24,954 nucleotides of DNA from a virus, in the IMG/VR virus record IMGVR_UViG_3300033148_001875, positions 1 to 24,954 of that record. One strand, given 5' to 3'. Shown here in pieces: positions 1 through 7,706 of the stretch. The notes under the pieces were generated by a model that was given only the letters and a program-made list of their open reading frames with translations, ran no database searches and was not told the origin of the DNA. How positions within the stretch are numbered: position 1 is the stretch's first letter; the number at the start of each line of letters is the position of its first letter. A program made the translations under genes and the position numbers.

Positions 1-938
1 GCCTGCAGCGCCGCCTCCTTCTCGGCATCCCCCTCCGTCAGCGCCGCGTATATCTTCTCCACCTGCGCGTCCGTGAGGTCCACACGGGCCGCCGTCAGGA
101 TGTTCGCAAGTTCCATCCCCGCCGTCTCCAGCCCGGTCTGCGCCACGATCTGGTCGAAGGTCTCGGTGGCAAGCTGTAGCGCCTGGCGCTTCTCCTCCAC
201 GTCGAGTTCGGCTCCCGCGACCTTCAGTTCATCCAGCTTCTGTTGCGTCTCGGTCGGCACGTTCGAGATCGTCGGCACCGGCGTCCCGCCCGGACCCATC
301 TGGACGCCGTAGGGGATGCCCGCCTGCGACAGCCCCGCGAAGAGCGGGTTGTCAGGTTCGATGCGTGCCGTGCGCTCCAGCGTCCGCGCGGGCATAGCCG
401 GTGGCGTGATCTGCTGCCCCATGCGCTGCTCGAGCGCCGACATGCCCTTCCGCTCCCCGGCGAGGTTGATCTGTGTCGGGTCCATCGGCTCCGTGAGTGG
501 CGGAGGGACGAACGCCGGGCTCTCTCGTGTGATCGTGTGCTGACGCGGGAACGCCCCCTGCAGGCCCTCCGTGTACGCCTGCACGTCACTGATCTCCTGC
601 TCGCGCTGCCGCGCCGCGTCGGCAACGGCCTGCCCGTGGAGGAACTCCTGCCGTCCGCGCCAGTCCTCCGACTGCGCCCCGAGCAGGTCGAGGTCACGCA
701 GAAGACCGAGCCGTTGTCGCTCCTTCCACGGCACGTAGTGCTCGATGTCCATGCGGGCCATCTGCTGCTCCAGGTCGGCCGTCGTCAGGCCGCTCTGGAC
801 CTGCCGCACACGCATCGCGTCAAGCAGCGACTGGCGCTCCTGCTCCTGCGCGGCCTGCTGCGCGAGAAGCTGGCCCTTCGCTGCGCCGCCAGCTATCGCC
901 GCCAGCGGCCCCAACGCCTCCAACAGCCGGTTAGCCAT
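1..938 (-). CDS. Putative ejection/internal virion protein (3' end missing)
   Basis: The frame opens at ATG 938 with GGGAGGG about 6 nt upstream and stays open for 312 codons to the window edge, so the C-terminus is missing. The start lies one base after the TGA of the preceding gene, indicating translational coupling. The N-terminus is small, hydrophobic and Ala/Gly/Leu-rich (residues 5-30). It is followed by a long Gln/Glu/Arg-rich, helix- and coiled-coil-prone stretch (about 30-125), a Pro-rich linker and further charged helices. I do not recognise a specific family. Its place after the nozzle and fibre genes and its composition resemble the ejection proteins of short-tailed phages, which leave the virion with the DNA and form a channel through the cell envelope. 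That role is inferred from position and composition only. The coding assignment is firm; the function is tentative. Confidence 0.8.
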   Translation of the reverse strand, partial: MANRLLEALGPLAAIAGGAAKGQLLAQQAAQEQERQSLLDAMRVRQVQSGLTTADLEQQMARMDIEHYVPWKERQRLGLLRDLDLLGAQSEDWRGRQEFLHGQAVADAARQREQEISDVQAYTEGLQGAFPRQHTITRESPAFVPPPLTEPMDPTQINLAGERKGMSALEQRMGQQITPPAMPARTLERTARIEPDNPLFAGLSQAGIPYGVQMGPGGTPVPTISNVPTETQQKLDELKVAGAELDVEEKRQALQLATETFDQIVAQTGLETAGMELANILTAARVDLTDAQVEKIYAALTEGDAEKEAALQ

Positions 939-939
939 A

Positions 940-1842
940 TCAAGCCCTCCCTGCGATGTACTCGCCGTAGGGCGGTCTTACGTACCCCCGCGTCGGCGCC
1001 GCCGGTGCCTGCCCCTGTTGCCCGAACACCGACGCCAGCACGTCCGCCATGCTCGGCTGCGGGTGGCTCTGCTGATACAGATACTGCGACACCGGCACCG
1101 CCGCCTGCGCCAGCGTCTCCCACCACTCCGGCTTCCCCGCCTCGATAGCCCTGTTCTGCTGGATCATCCCCGCCTCGCGCCCCAGCGCCGACTGCTGGCT
1201 GCTGAATGCCATCTCCGCCAGCCGCTGCGACAGCGCCTCCACTCCGCCCAACCGCGCCTCCTCGATGTCCGCGTAGCCCCCCGCCGCTATCCCCGACCCA
1301 CTCAGCCCACGCGACGCCATGTTCGTGGCGAGGTTCTCGCGCGACCGCTGCGCCTGCGCGTTCAGCATCCCCAGCCCCTGCGACACCGCCCCCTGCGTCA
1401 TACTCGCCGGAAGCTGCCCCTGCAGCGCCTGGTTCTGCTGCGAGAGATACTCCTGCCGGTTCGTGCGGTTCGTCGGGCCGCTGCTCCCCCCGCCCGAAGA
1501 CCGCCCCCCGCCCCCCGCCACGTTCGCGAGGATCGCCGCACCCGCGCCGCCCGGGCCGCCCGTCGCGAAGCCCACCGCCGCCTGCACCAGCGTGTCGAAG
1601 ACCCCGCCGCCCTTCCCATCCTCCGGCCCCTGCGCCACGGTGGCGCCACCCGACTGCAGCGGCGGGAGCCAGCCGCCGGACGTCATGCCGCCCTGCTGGT
1701 TGCCTGCCCGCTGCGAGCCCACACCGCCCTGCGGCTGCGTGACGCCCTGTGGCGAAGGACCCCCGCTCCCTGCCCCCATCGCCTCGCGGAATGCCCTGCG
1801 CCTCGCGGCGTCGGCCAGATAGTTGTTCAGTCGCTCAGCCAT
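940..1842 (-). CDS. Gly/Ala/Gln-rich virion protein, possible ejection protein
   Basis: This 300-residue protein starts at ATG 1842, whose A is the last base of the preceding TGA (TGATG). A GGTGGG precedes it by 4 nt. An in-frame ATG at 1854 is less likely because its GGAGG would abut the codon. The first 80 residues are Gly/Gln/Pro-rich and probably disordered. A small hydrophobic Gly/Ala segment follows (about 85-108), with VQAAVGFATGG and AAILANVAGGG. The helical middle contains NMASRGLSGSGIAAGGY (about 180-197), a SRGLSGSG-type motif I associate with phage structural proteins near the tail genes. A Gln/Ala-rich tail follows. With the gene downstream it forms a pair of likely internal or ejection proteins; no catalytic motif is visible. 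The role is inferred from context. Confidence 0.75.
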   Translation of the reverse strand: MAERLNNYLADAARRRAFREAMGAGSGGPSPQGVTQPQGGVGSQRAGNQQGGMTSGGWLPPLQSGGATVAQGPEDGKGGGVFDTLVQAAVGFATGGPGGAGAAILANVAGGGGRSSGGGSSGPTNRTNRQEYLSQQNQALQGQLPASMTQGAVSQGLGMLNAQAQRSRENLATNMASRGLSGSGIAAGGYADIEEARLGGVEALSQRLAEMAFSSQQSALGREAGMIQQNRAIEAGKPEWWETLAQAAVPVSQYLYQQSHPQPSMADVLASVFGQQGQAPAAPTRGYVRPPYGEYIAGRA

Positions 1843-2339
1843 CAGACCCACCATCCTCCGACAACAATGTCCGTCTGGCCGCTGCTTACGTTGTACTCAA
1901 TCGTCTGCGAGGCCACCTTCACCAGCACGTCCGCCGTTGCCGTCACACTCGCGTCGCCGCAGCGCGTCACTGTCGCGACGTTGTACTCGTTGCTGTTGCC
2001 GTCCTCGCGGAACTTGATCGTGTTGTCGCCGCCGCCCGAGTGGTCGAGCGTCACCCGCAACAGCACTGCCGAGCAGCCCGCAGGCACGATGCTGGCCAGG
2101 TCGAGGTCGTGCCACGAGCCGTCCACGGTCAGGTCGCCCTCGTCGAAGTCGACGGCAGAGGGGTCGCCACGGTCCACGAAGGCCGAGGCGGTCTGTGAGA
2201 CCTGCTCGGTGGTCGTGGCGCCCTCCGCCTCAGTGAACTGGTGGTCGTAGAGGTCCCGGATGAGCCTGCGCGTGGCCGGGTCCTCGATGGCCTGAATCTC
2301 GGGAGGCGGCTGCGTTGTCACGCCCTCGCGCCGTCGCAT
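1842..2339 (-). CDS. Small tail appendage protein with C-terminal beta-sandwich
   Basis: A 165-residue protein starting at ATG 2339 with GGAGGT 9 nt upstream. Its 5' end overlaps the end of the methyltransferase gene by 22 bp, and its TGA shares a base with the next ATG. Residues 1-60 are charged and helical (RRLIRDLYDHQF), possibly an attachment or trimerisation segment. From about residue 65 the protein becomes a Thr/Val/Asp-rich beta-strand domain with WHDLDLASIVPAGCSAVLL, TIKFREDGNSNEYN and a final GGWWV. That pattern is typical of jelly-roll domains at the tips of phage appendages. I infer a virion-associated fibre or receptor-contact role from the fold pattern and from its place downstream of the nozzle gene. 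No family name can be assigned with certainty. Confidence 0.75.
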   Translation of the reverse strand: MRRREGVTTQPPPEIQAIEDPATRRLIRDLYDHQFTEAEGATTTEQVSQTASAFVDRGDPSAVDFDEGDLTVDGSWHDLDLASIVPAGCSAVLLRVTLDHSGGGDNTIKFREDGNSNEYNVATVTRCGDASVTATADVLVKVASQTIEYNVSSGQTDIVVGGWWV

Positions 2340-3049
2340 GCAGGGAGCACCTCCAACGCGCACTGCTTAGGGTCCGAGACCTCCGATGGCTCCATAAGAC
2401 GGCCCTCTGCCAAGTCCACTTCGAGACGGTCAGCAGCCATCTCGCAGAACTCCTCGTTGATCTCGATGCCTATGCAGGGCCGCCCGTGCATCCACGCCCC
2501 CATCAGCGTCGTGCCACTGCCACAACACGGGTCTACTACGCGGTCTCGCGGCTCTGTGAAGCGGTCGATGAGCCATGCGACGTGTGAGAAGCGCCGCTCG
2601 CAGGGATGTTTGTCCCGGTGCTTAGACGTGCTGGCGTCGGTGTGCCACACTCGACCGGGTACGACGTGATGCCCCGGCCTGCTTGCAGGAGGCGGCCCGA
2701 ACATGTACGCCACGTCGAACCCGTAAAGCAGTCGTCCCTTGTAGCTGGGCCGCGCGTAGTCAAGTGTGGCGACGCGGAAGAACGGGAACCGCTCCGGCAC
2801 CCGTTGCAGGAAGCGCGGATCGCTGTCGCAGCCCAAATGCACGATGAGGCGTTCCACGCTCTTCGGCAGCGCCTCGCAGATGTCCGCGAAGAGATGCTCA
2901 GGATCGTCTGCTCCAGCGAGTTCCGGGAGTGCGTTGGGCCACACCGGATCGACGCAGCATGTCTCTACTGCGAGGCCGGGGAGAATCTCCCGGGCGTCGC
3001 CGCAGTAGATGGTCAACTCGTGTTCCTTGTTGCGCCAGTAGGGCTTCAC
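2318..3049 (-). CDS. DNA methyltransferase (N6-adenine/N4-cytosine type)
   Basis: A 243-residue enzyme. The start is GTG 3049, 1 nt after the nozzle gene's TAG, with AGGGGAGG 8 nt upstream; longer versions would run into the nozzle gene. The SAM-binding motif is DPCCGSGTTLMGA at 173-185, followed by an acidic strand IGIEINEEF (193-201). The catalytic motif appears upstream as DPVWPN at 34-39, so the order catalytic-then-SAM-binding fits the beta class. This replaces the usual DPPY/W of amino-methyltransferases. KHPCERR near 148-154 resembles the conserved segment between the target recognition region and motif I. The family transfers methyl from SAM to adenine N6 or cytosine N4 in DNA. With no restriction enzyme nearby it is probably an orphan methylase, protecting phage DNA or marking it for packaging or expression (inference). 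Sitting among late tail genes is an unusual place for it. Confidence 0.88.
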   Translation of the reverse strand: MKPYWRNKEHELTIYCGDAREILPGLAVETCCVDPVWPNALPELAGADDPEHLFADICEALPKSVERLIVHLGCDSDPRFLQRVPERFPFFRVATLDYARPSYKGRLLYGFDVAYMFGPPPASRPGHHVVPGRVWHTDASTSKHRDKHPCERRFSHVAWLIDRFTEPRDRVVDPCCGSGTTLMGAWMHGRPCIGIEINEEFCEMAADRLEVDLAEGRLMEPSEVSDPKQCALEVLPACDGARA

Positions 3050-3050
3050 T

Positions 3051-5486
3051 CTATGTGCCTCCCCTGTCCCGCACCAACACGTAGCCCAGCTGCAGCGCGT
3101 GCAGCACGAAGTCAGCAGCACTCTCCCCGCCGATCTGCACATACCACCGCCGCCCCACGTTCGTCCGGTAGCTCCCGCCACCATACTCGTAGCTCATCGG
3201 AACCCCCAGCACCTCGCCCGAGGTCGGCGCATCCGGCGTCGTCTCCCAAGCATTATCTCCCGCGGTGTCCGAATACCCACCATCCGTGTTGAGGTACAGC
3301 TTTGGGCGCTTGTCGCTCTCAGCATCATCCGTATACTCACAGTCGGCCCACACCTCCACGGGTCGGATCAACCAGCCGGGAGGCGCCTCCAGCACCGCCA
3401 GCGTCACGTAGACCGGCGCCCGTAGCGCCGTGTAGCTGCTCCCGGCCGCATCGCCGTTTGAAAACGCCTTGCCAGCGTCCAGGACCGTGATCTCCTGGTC
3501 GCCGCCGCTCGTCCACTCCATGCGCGTCAGCACATGGCTCTGATACGGCCCCCAGGCATACGCCCGGAGGCCCGCGTTCCACACGTCACTGCCCCTCAAA
3601 TCCGCCTCATGGAAAGCCCACCTCTCCGTGTCCGGCGTGTACTCGAACCAGCCGTCGTCCGGGTGGTAGATGTAGAAGCGCCCCGCGTGGTAGGCCACGG
3701 TCGGCGCTGCCGTGTTCGGCTCCTGCAGGTCCCACGGACCATCCTGCTCGATCGCGAAGAGCCGCCGCAGCTTCGCACCGTCCCACCAGTAGTAGCCGTC
3801 CGCGCTCTGCCAGAGCACTCCGGGCGGAGCCGCCCCCTGCGCCGCATCCGCCGCGCACCCCACCTGCGACGTGACCAGATCCACGCGCATGTCGCCCGAC
3901 GACCAGCCGCGCACCGCCCACACCGAGTTCGTCTTGAAGACGACCAGCACGTCGCCCCACGAGGCCATGCCCGTGATCGGCGTGTCGTCGCCAATGATGA
4001 TCGTGTTCTCGGACGGGTAGTAGTACGGCTCGTTGAGTTCCGAGAAGAACAGGACGTTGCCCCAGTACCCGCTCCCGTAGCCCGTGTAGGACCGGCTGCC
4101 CTCCTTCGAGCCCGCCAGCCAGACGCGCTCCTTATGCCAGCAGATCAGCGAGGCCCAGGGCGGCTTCGCGTGGTCGCAGGCCACCGTGTCGCCCAGGTCA
4201 TACTCCGGGTTGTTGTCGGTGTACGTCAGCAGACCAGAACCCACGTCACCCACGTAGAAGAAGTCGCTGCCCCGAGCGTCACTGTCCGTGCTCGTCGTGT
4301 ACGCCCGGTAGATGCGTCGCGTGTTGCCGCTTGCGTACCCAAGGATGCCAGACAACTCTATCTTCTTATCGTCACCAGTCGTATGCACGTCCACGATGTC
4401 GGACGGCATCGACTCGAACTCGCCGTCGTAGTAGGTGTAGTAGTACGAGTAGGTCCCCTGCGCCAGCACCCCGCCTGCGGCCTCGGACGCCAATGCCGCG
4501 CTTGAGGGCGGGTCGATGCCCACCTCGTCGAGGCTGTCGCCGTCCCAGCGCAGCAGCTTGTAGCCGCCGTCCTCCACGTTCCCCATCGTAATCAGCAGCG
4601 CGTCGTCCACCTGCACCGCGTCGGTCGGCCCATACCACGGCGGGCTGCTCCCCGACGCGGCACTCCACGAGAGGTCGTCGAACAACTCGTAGCCGTACGT
4701 CCACTGCTTCGGGCGCGCGTCCGCCCAGTCCACGTCCATGTAGCGCAGGAAGCCATCGTAGGGGTAGTACGTGGCGTAGATGCTGTACTCGCGCGCCTCC
4801 GCGTAGTTGGACAGGCTCCCCGGCCACGGCCCGAAGGCCTCGTCGTCGTAGGGGCCGTCGCCTGCGCCGCCAGCCGCGTACTTGATGTAGACGCTGCTCC
4901 CGGCGAGGTCCTCGGCCCACACGCACAGGATGTAGTCCTGGTTGGTGAGCGTGGCGCGCTCGCCCGGGAAGTCGAACGTTGTCCAGCCGGTCGCGGTCAA
5001 CTCCACGCTCTCGCTCTCCGCCACCAGCGCGAGTGTCGTGGCGTTGTAGACGGCTGCCTTGACCGTGGGCGTCCCGCCGGTGTTCACGAGGCGCAGGTAG
5101 GCCGTAACAGTCCAGAGCGTCGCCGTCTTCGGGCAGGTGAAGACCGAGCCGGTGATGCGGTCGTCGATCTCGCTCTCGGAGCCGCCGATGGTCTCGCAGC
5201 CGAAGTTGGCCGTGACGGATGCCATGAAGGCGAGGAGCTGGTTGTAGGTCTCGGTCTTGTACTCCAGCACCGCGCGCACCTCGCCGAGGGAAGCCCCGGT
5301 GGGCTTGGCGATGCGGAACTGGTCGCGATGCCACTTGATCGAGCCGCCGCGTGTGAAGCGAACCCCTCGGGCGTCCATGACCTGCTTGCTGTCCACGCCG
5401 CGAGGCTGCAGGTACGACGGCGGGAGCTGGTGCGGGTCCCAGCCCTTCACGAAGCGCTCCCACAGGTGGTACTCGATCGCGCTCAT
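3051..5486 (-). CDS. Tail nozzle / tail tube hub protein with inserted beta-sandwich domain
   Basis: An 811-residue protein starting at ATG 5486 (AAAGGG upstream), 3 nt after the previous stop. It has the look of the large nozzle proteins of short-tailed phages (T7 tail tubular B, P22 gp10 type): many aromatic-rich blades such as YSYYYTYYDGEFESMPSD, RRIYRAYTT, DDFFYVGDV-like strands, VWLAG, VLVVFKTNSVWAVRG, GRFYIYHPDDGWFEY. This suggests a beta-propeller that closes the tail channel. Residues about 111-240 form an extra beta-sandwich domain (KAAVYNATTLALVAE, YILCVWAED, WPGSLSNYAEAREYSI) that recurs in the membrane-anchored protein at 11763-12668. The gene follows three adaptor paralogues and a 67-residue helical gene, matching adaptor-nozzle order in such phages. 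Structural role confident; exact family name not verifiable here. Confidence 0.85.
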   Translation of the reverse strand: MSAIEYHLWERFVKGWDPHQLPPSYLQPRGVDSKQVMDARGVRFTRGGSIKWHRDQFRIAKPTGASLGEVRAVLEYKTETYNQLLAFMASVTANFGCETIGGSESEIDDRITGSVFTCPKTATLWTVTAYLRLVNTGGTPTVKAAVYNATTLALVAESESVELTATGWTTFDFPGERATLTNQDYILCVWAEDLAGSSVYIKYAAGGAGDGPYDDEAFGPWPGSLSNYAEAREYSIYATYYPYDGFLRYMDVDWADARPKQWTYGYELFDDLSWSAASGSSPPWYGPTDAVQVDDALLITMGNVEDGGYKLLRWDGDSLDEVGIDPPSSAALASEAAGGVLAQGTYSYYYTYYDGEFESMPSDIVDVHTTGDDKKIELSGILGYASGNTRRIYRAYTTSTDSDARGSDFFYVGDVGSGLLTYTDNNPEYDLGDTVACDHAKPPWASLICWHKERVWLAGSKEGSRSYTGYGSGYWGNVLFFSELNEPYYYPSENTIIIGDDTPITGMASWGDVLVVFKTNSVWAVRGWSSGDMRVDLVTSQVGCAADAAQGAAPPGVLWQSADGYYWWDGAKLRRLFAIEQDGPWDLQEPNTAAPTVAYHAGRFYIYHPDDGWFEYTPDTERWAFHEADLRGSDVWNAGLRAYAWGPYQSHVLTRMEWTSGGDQEITVLDAGKAFSNGDAAGSSYTALRAPVYVTLAVLEAPPGWLIRPVEVWADCEYTDDAESDKRPKLYLNTDGGYSDTAGDNAWETTPDAPTSGEVLGVPMSYEYGGGSYRTNVGRRWYVQIGGESAADFVLHALQLGYVLVRDRGGT

Positions 5487-5489
5487 GCT

Positions 5490-5693
5490 CTACCCTTTCT
5501 CGAACTGCTCGACGGCCGACTCGGTGGCCTCGCGGCGGATGGCCTCCTGCCGGTCGAACTCCTGCTGGCACTTCTCGCGCGCCTCATCCGGCCCCAGCGT
5601 CGCACAGGCGCGGTTGACACGCGCCTCGGAGGCCATGAGTTCGGCTTTCTGCCTGACCATCTCGTCGCAGTGCTTCTCAAGGCCGCGTCCCAT
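5490..5693 (-). CDS. Small helical protein with three cysteines, unknown
   Basis: A 67- or 66-residue protein. The preceding TAA overlaps a tandem ATG-ATG (5696 and 5693); GGAGGG lies 3 nt from the first and 6 nt from the second, favouring 5693. It stops 3 nt before the nozzle ATG. It is almost entirely charged helix (MVRQKAELMASEARVN, QQEFDRQEAIRREATES), with cysteines in HCDEM, RACATL and EKCQQ. The spacing could allow one internal disulphide or a small metal site, but nothing definite is shown. Lying between the adaptors and the nozzle, it may be a chaperone or minor connector piece. This is a guess from position; I do not recognise a family. Confidence 0.7.
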   Translation of the reverse strand: MGRGLEKHCDEMVRQKAELMASEARVNRACATLGPDEAREKCQQEFDRQEAIRREATESAVEQFEKG

Positions 5694-5695
5694 CA

Positions 5696-6361
5696 TTATC
5701 CCTCCGGCTTGACGGTCTCGGGAACGGGGTCGAAGGCGATGCCCTCGAACGTCTCCGGCGTGGCATGGCGCAGCGCCGTCAGCCACACCTCCTCGTCGAA
5801 GTGCTGCCGGAACAGCTTCGCGAGGTCGAACGCCTTGTCAGGCTCCATACACCTACTCACTGCATACGTCTCCACGAGGTCCCAGTAGTGCTCCGGCATG
5901 TCCGGGTCCGCCGCGTCCGAGATCGTCGTCGGCTGCTTGATGTACCACAGCTCGTACGTGTCGCCGTTGGTCTGCGTGACCGCGCTGACCTCAAAGTAGA
6001 GGTCGTTGTTCTCGATGTACCAGAACGGATTACTCTCGCTCGGCACAATGATCGCGTCCGCCCGCAGGGCGTCCTTCTCCATCGCGGGCCAGTGCGTCGC
6101 CACAATGCCCTTGTACTTGACGAGGCGCGCCCGCAGGAAGTCGGTCGGGAGGTCATAGTTGCTCGTCCCACCCACCAGCGTGTCGCTCTCCACCTTCGTC
6201 AGGTGCGGGAGGGCGTTGTCCGCCAACAGATGCGCCAACTCCATGAAGCCCTCGTTCACGAACGCATAGATCTCCGCGTCGCTCCAGAGGTCGCCGTTGC
6301 GGTCGCCCAGCCGCGCCCGGATGGTAGCCTTGATGTCCTTCGCGTTGTCGCCTGTAGCCAT
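5696..6361 (-). CDS. Phage adaptor (head-tail connector) paralogue 3
   Basis: A 221-residue protein from ATG 6361, with AGGAG about 10 nt upstream. It has the features of the podovirus adaptor family (SU10 adaptor / gp6 / tail tubular A-like). An N-terminal helical pair, ATIRARLGDRNGDLWSDAEIYAFVNEGFMELA, contacts the portal ring. A central beta part has the signature YDLPTDFLRARLVKY (about 75-90). A strand YELWYIKQPTTI precedes C-terminal helices HYWDLVETYAVSRCME and LAKLFRQHFDEE. Such proteins form a dodecameric ring between portal and nozzle. It is the third of three tandem related genes and ends overlapping the next ATG by one base. It is closest in layout to the middle copy (6376-7035). 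A direct structural role is likely; how three copies divide the work is unknown. Confidence 0.85.
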   Translation of the reverse strand: MATGDNAKDIKATIRARLGDRNGDLWSDAEIYAFVNEGFMELAHLLADNALPHLTKVESDTLVGGTSNYDLPTDFLRARLVKYKGIVATHWPAMEKDALRADAIIVPSESNPFWYIENNDLYFEVSAVTQTNGDTYELWYIKQPTTISDAADPDMPEHYWDLVETYAVSRCMEPDKAFDLAKLFRQHFDEEVWLTALRHATPETFEGIAFDPVPETVKPEG

Positions 6362-6375
6362 CGGTCGTCAGCTCC

Positions 6376-7035
6376 TTACGCTGCGTCACCGGGCTTGCTC
6401 TCGTTTCGGCGCTTGTGCAGGCGGCTGTGACGCGCATTGATCCGGTTGATGCCCTGGATGTACTGAGCCCACATCCGCTCCGCCTGCTCCGGCTCCTGCA
6501 GCTGGTGCCACCCCAGCCACAGCGCGTAGTAGATGAGCAGGTGGTGCTTGTCCGCGGACAGGATCGGGTCCGTGTCCGTGTCCATGTCGGTCGGCTGCTT
6601 CACGTAGTGCAGCTTGTAGGCCCCCGTCGAAGCGTCGTCCCCGACCTCCATCTTCAGGCGCAGCGCCCCATCCGTCACGTCGTACCACAGGAAGTAGAAC
6701 GGCGTGGTCGTGCTCGGCGCCGTGAGCGTGTTGTTGTCGAGGGCGTCAAGCTCGGAGATGTTCCACCGCCGGCTGCGGATATCGGTGGCCCCGAACTCCA
6801 CGAACCGCTCGCGCACGAAGTCGGAGGGCAGCGCCACCCGCGAGTTCGTCAGCGTCCCCGACGCCACAGCCAGCATCTCGGGCATGGCGTTGTCGTTGAG
6901 CCGTCGCACGAGGTTGTGCTGAGCCCGGTTGAGGAACTTCCAGATGTCAGCCGTGAGGATGCCCGACTCGGAGACCTCCCCGAGGTAGGCCCTCACGCGG
7001 TCGCGCAGCGCATCAGCGGTATCTCCTGCAGCCAT
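6376..7035 (-). CDS. Phage adaptor (head-tail connector) paralogue 2
   Basis: A 219-residue protein from ATG 7035 (GGGAG about 10 nt upstream). The architecture is that of its neighbours: DALRDRVRAYLGEVSESGIL and IWKFLNRAQHNLVRRLNDNAMPEM at the N-terminus, then ALPSDFVRERFVEFG, then YKLHYVKQPTDMD, then helices HHLLIYYALWLG and AERMWAQYIQGIN. Direct matches to the downstream copy include NDNAMPEM versus ADNALPHL, LPSDFVRERFVEF versus LPTDFLRARLVKY and YVKQPT versus YIKQPT. These are signatures of portal-binding adaptor rings of short-tailed phages. Gaps to the neighbouring genes are only about 14 nt, consistent with one transcript. This is the most canonical of the three copies and a good candidate for the main ring. 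Confidence 0.87.
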   Translation of the reverse strand: MAAGDTADALRDRVRAYLGEVSESGILTADIWKFLNRAQHNLVRRLNDNAMPEMLAVASGTLTNSRVALPSDFVRERFVEFGATDIRSRRWNISELDALDNNTLTAPSTTTPFYFLWYDVTDGALRLKMEVGDDASTGAYKLHYVKQPTDMDTDTDPILSADKHHLLIYYALWLGWHQLQEPEQAERMWAQYIQGINRINARHSRLHKRRNESKPGDAA

Positions 7036-7049
7036 GTCTCATCAACTCC

Positions 7050-7694
7050 CTACGGGCCTCGATGCTGGACGCGCCCCGACCCTCCGCGCTGAATGGCCGA
7101 GGCCTTCTTCTCGTCGTCCAGGCGCTGCTCGATGTACAGGTCCTGCTGCATTGCCTCGTCGAACATCCCCAAGTGGCGCATCGCCATCGCCGACGCCTTC
7201 TGCACGACCAACTGATGCAGATGCACCGGGAAGCCCGGCTTGTCGCTGTCGTCTGCGAGCCTCGGCGGTTCCCCCACCACGTAGATCGTCACCGTCTCGC
7301 TGTCGGCGTCCGGGCACGGGTAGAGGTAGATGCGATCCCCGTGCTGCACGTAGAAGCGCGGCTCATTCTCCGCCGTGCTGCTCCCCTGCTTCTTCACCCA
7401 CTCGCCGATCGTCAGCGGCTCGAGCGTGTAGTAGTGGCCCTCCGCGTCCACGAACTTCACCCACAGGTACTCGCGGACGCTGCTCGGCACGACATACTCA
7501 TCCGTGCCGTCCACGGTGAGTATGTCGTAGGTGCAGCGCGTCCACCGCAGCTTGCGGTCGATCTCGTGGTAGGCGTCGTTGACCCAATTCGGCACCAGCG
7601 GGTTGACGAAGTTGCGAGCATCTCCCGCAAAGCGCGCGATGGTCAACTCCACCGCCTGCTTCAACTGAGCGTAGGTGTAGCCACCTGATCCCAT
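7050..7694 (-). CDS. Phage adaptor (head-tail connector) paralogue 1
   Basis: A 214-residue protein. I chose ATG 7694 (AGGAG about 9 nt upstream) over the in-frame GTG at 7700. It shares the adaptor plan: YTYAQLKQAVELTI, NWVNDAYHEIDRKLRW, a beta region with YVVPSSVREYLWVKFVD, a strand VTIYVVGEPPRLAD and C-terminal helices HQLVVQKASAMAMRHLG and DLYIEQRLDDEKKAS. It is the most divergent copy: the loop before the central strands is shorter and KQPT is replaced by GEPP. Being first in the adaptor run it could fill a different layer of the neck (for example stopper-like), while the other two form further rings. That division is speculation; membership of the family is well supported by the parallel layout. 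Confidence 0.82.
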   Translation of the reverse strand: MGSGGYTYAQLKQAVELTIARFAGDARNFVNPLVPNWVNDAYHEIDRKLRWTRCTYDILTVDGTDEYVVPSSVREYLWVKFVDAEGHYYTLEPLTIGEWVKKQGSSTAENEPRFYVQHGDRIYLYPCPDADSETVTIYVVGEPPRLADDSDKPGFPVHLHQLVVQKASAMAMRHLGMFDEAMQQDLYIEQRLDDEKKASAIQRGGSGRVQHRGP

Positions 7695-7706
7695 ACCCAC
7701 TCACTC

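Noticed and set aside
3050-3184. Longer start of the methyltransferase at 3184.
   Set aside because: The extra residues overlap the nozzle gene end and are Cys/Gly-rich nonsense, while GTG 3049 has a strong ribosome site.
4372-5571. A 399-residue minus-strand frame overlapping the nozzle gene.
   Set aside because: Arg/Pro/Gly-biased shadow of the nozzle frame, which has clear beta-propeller-like features and a good start.
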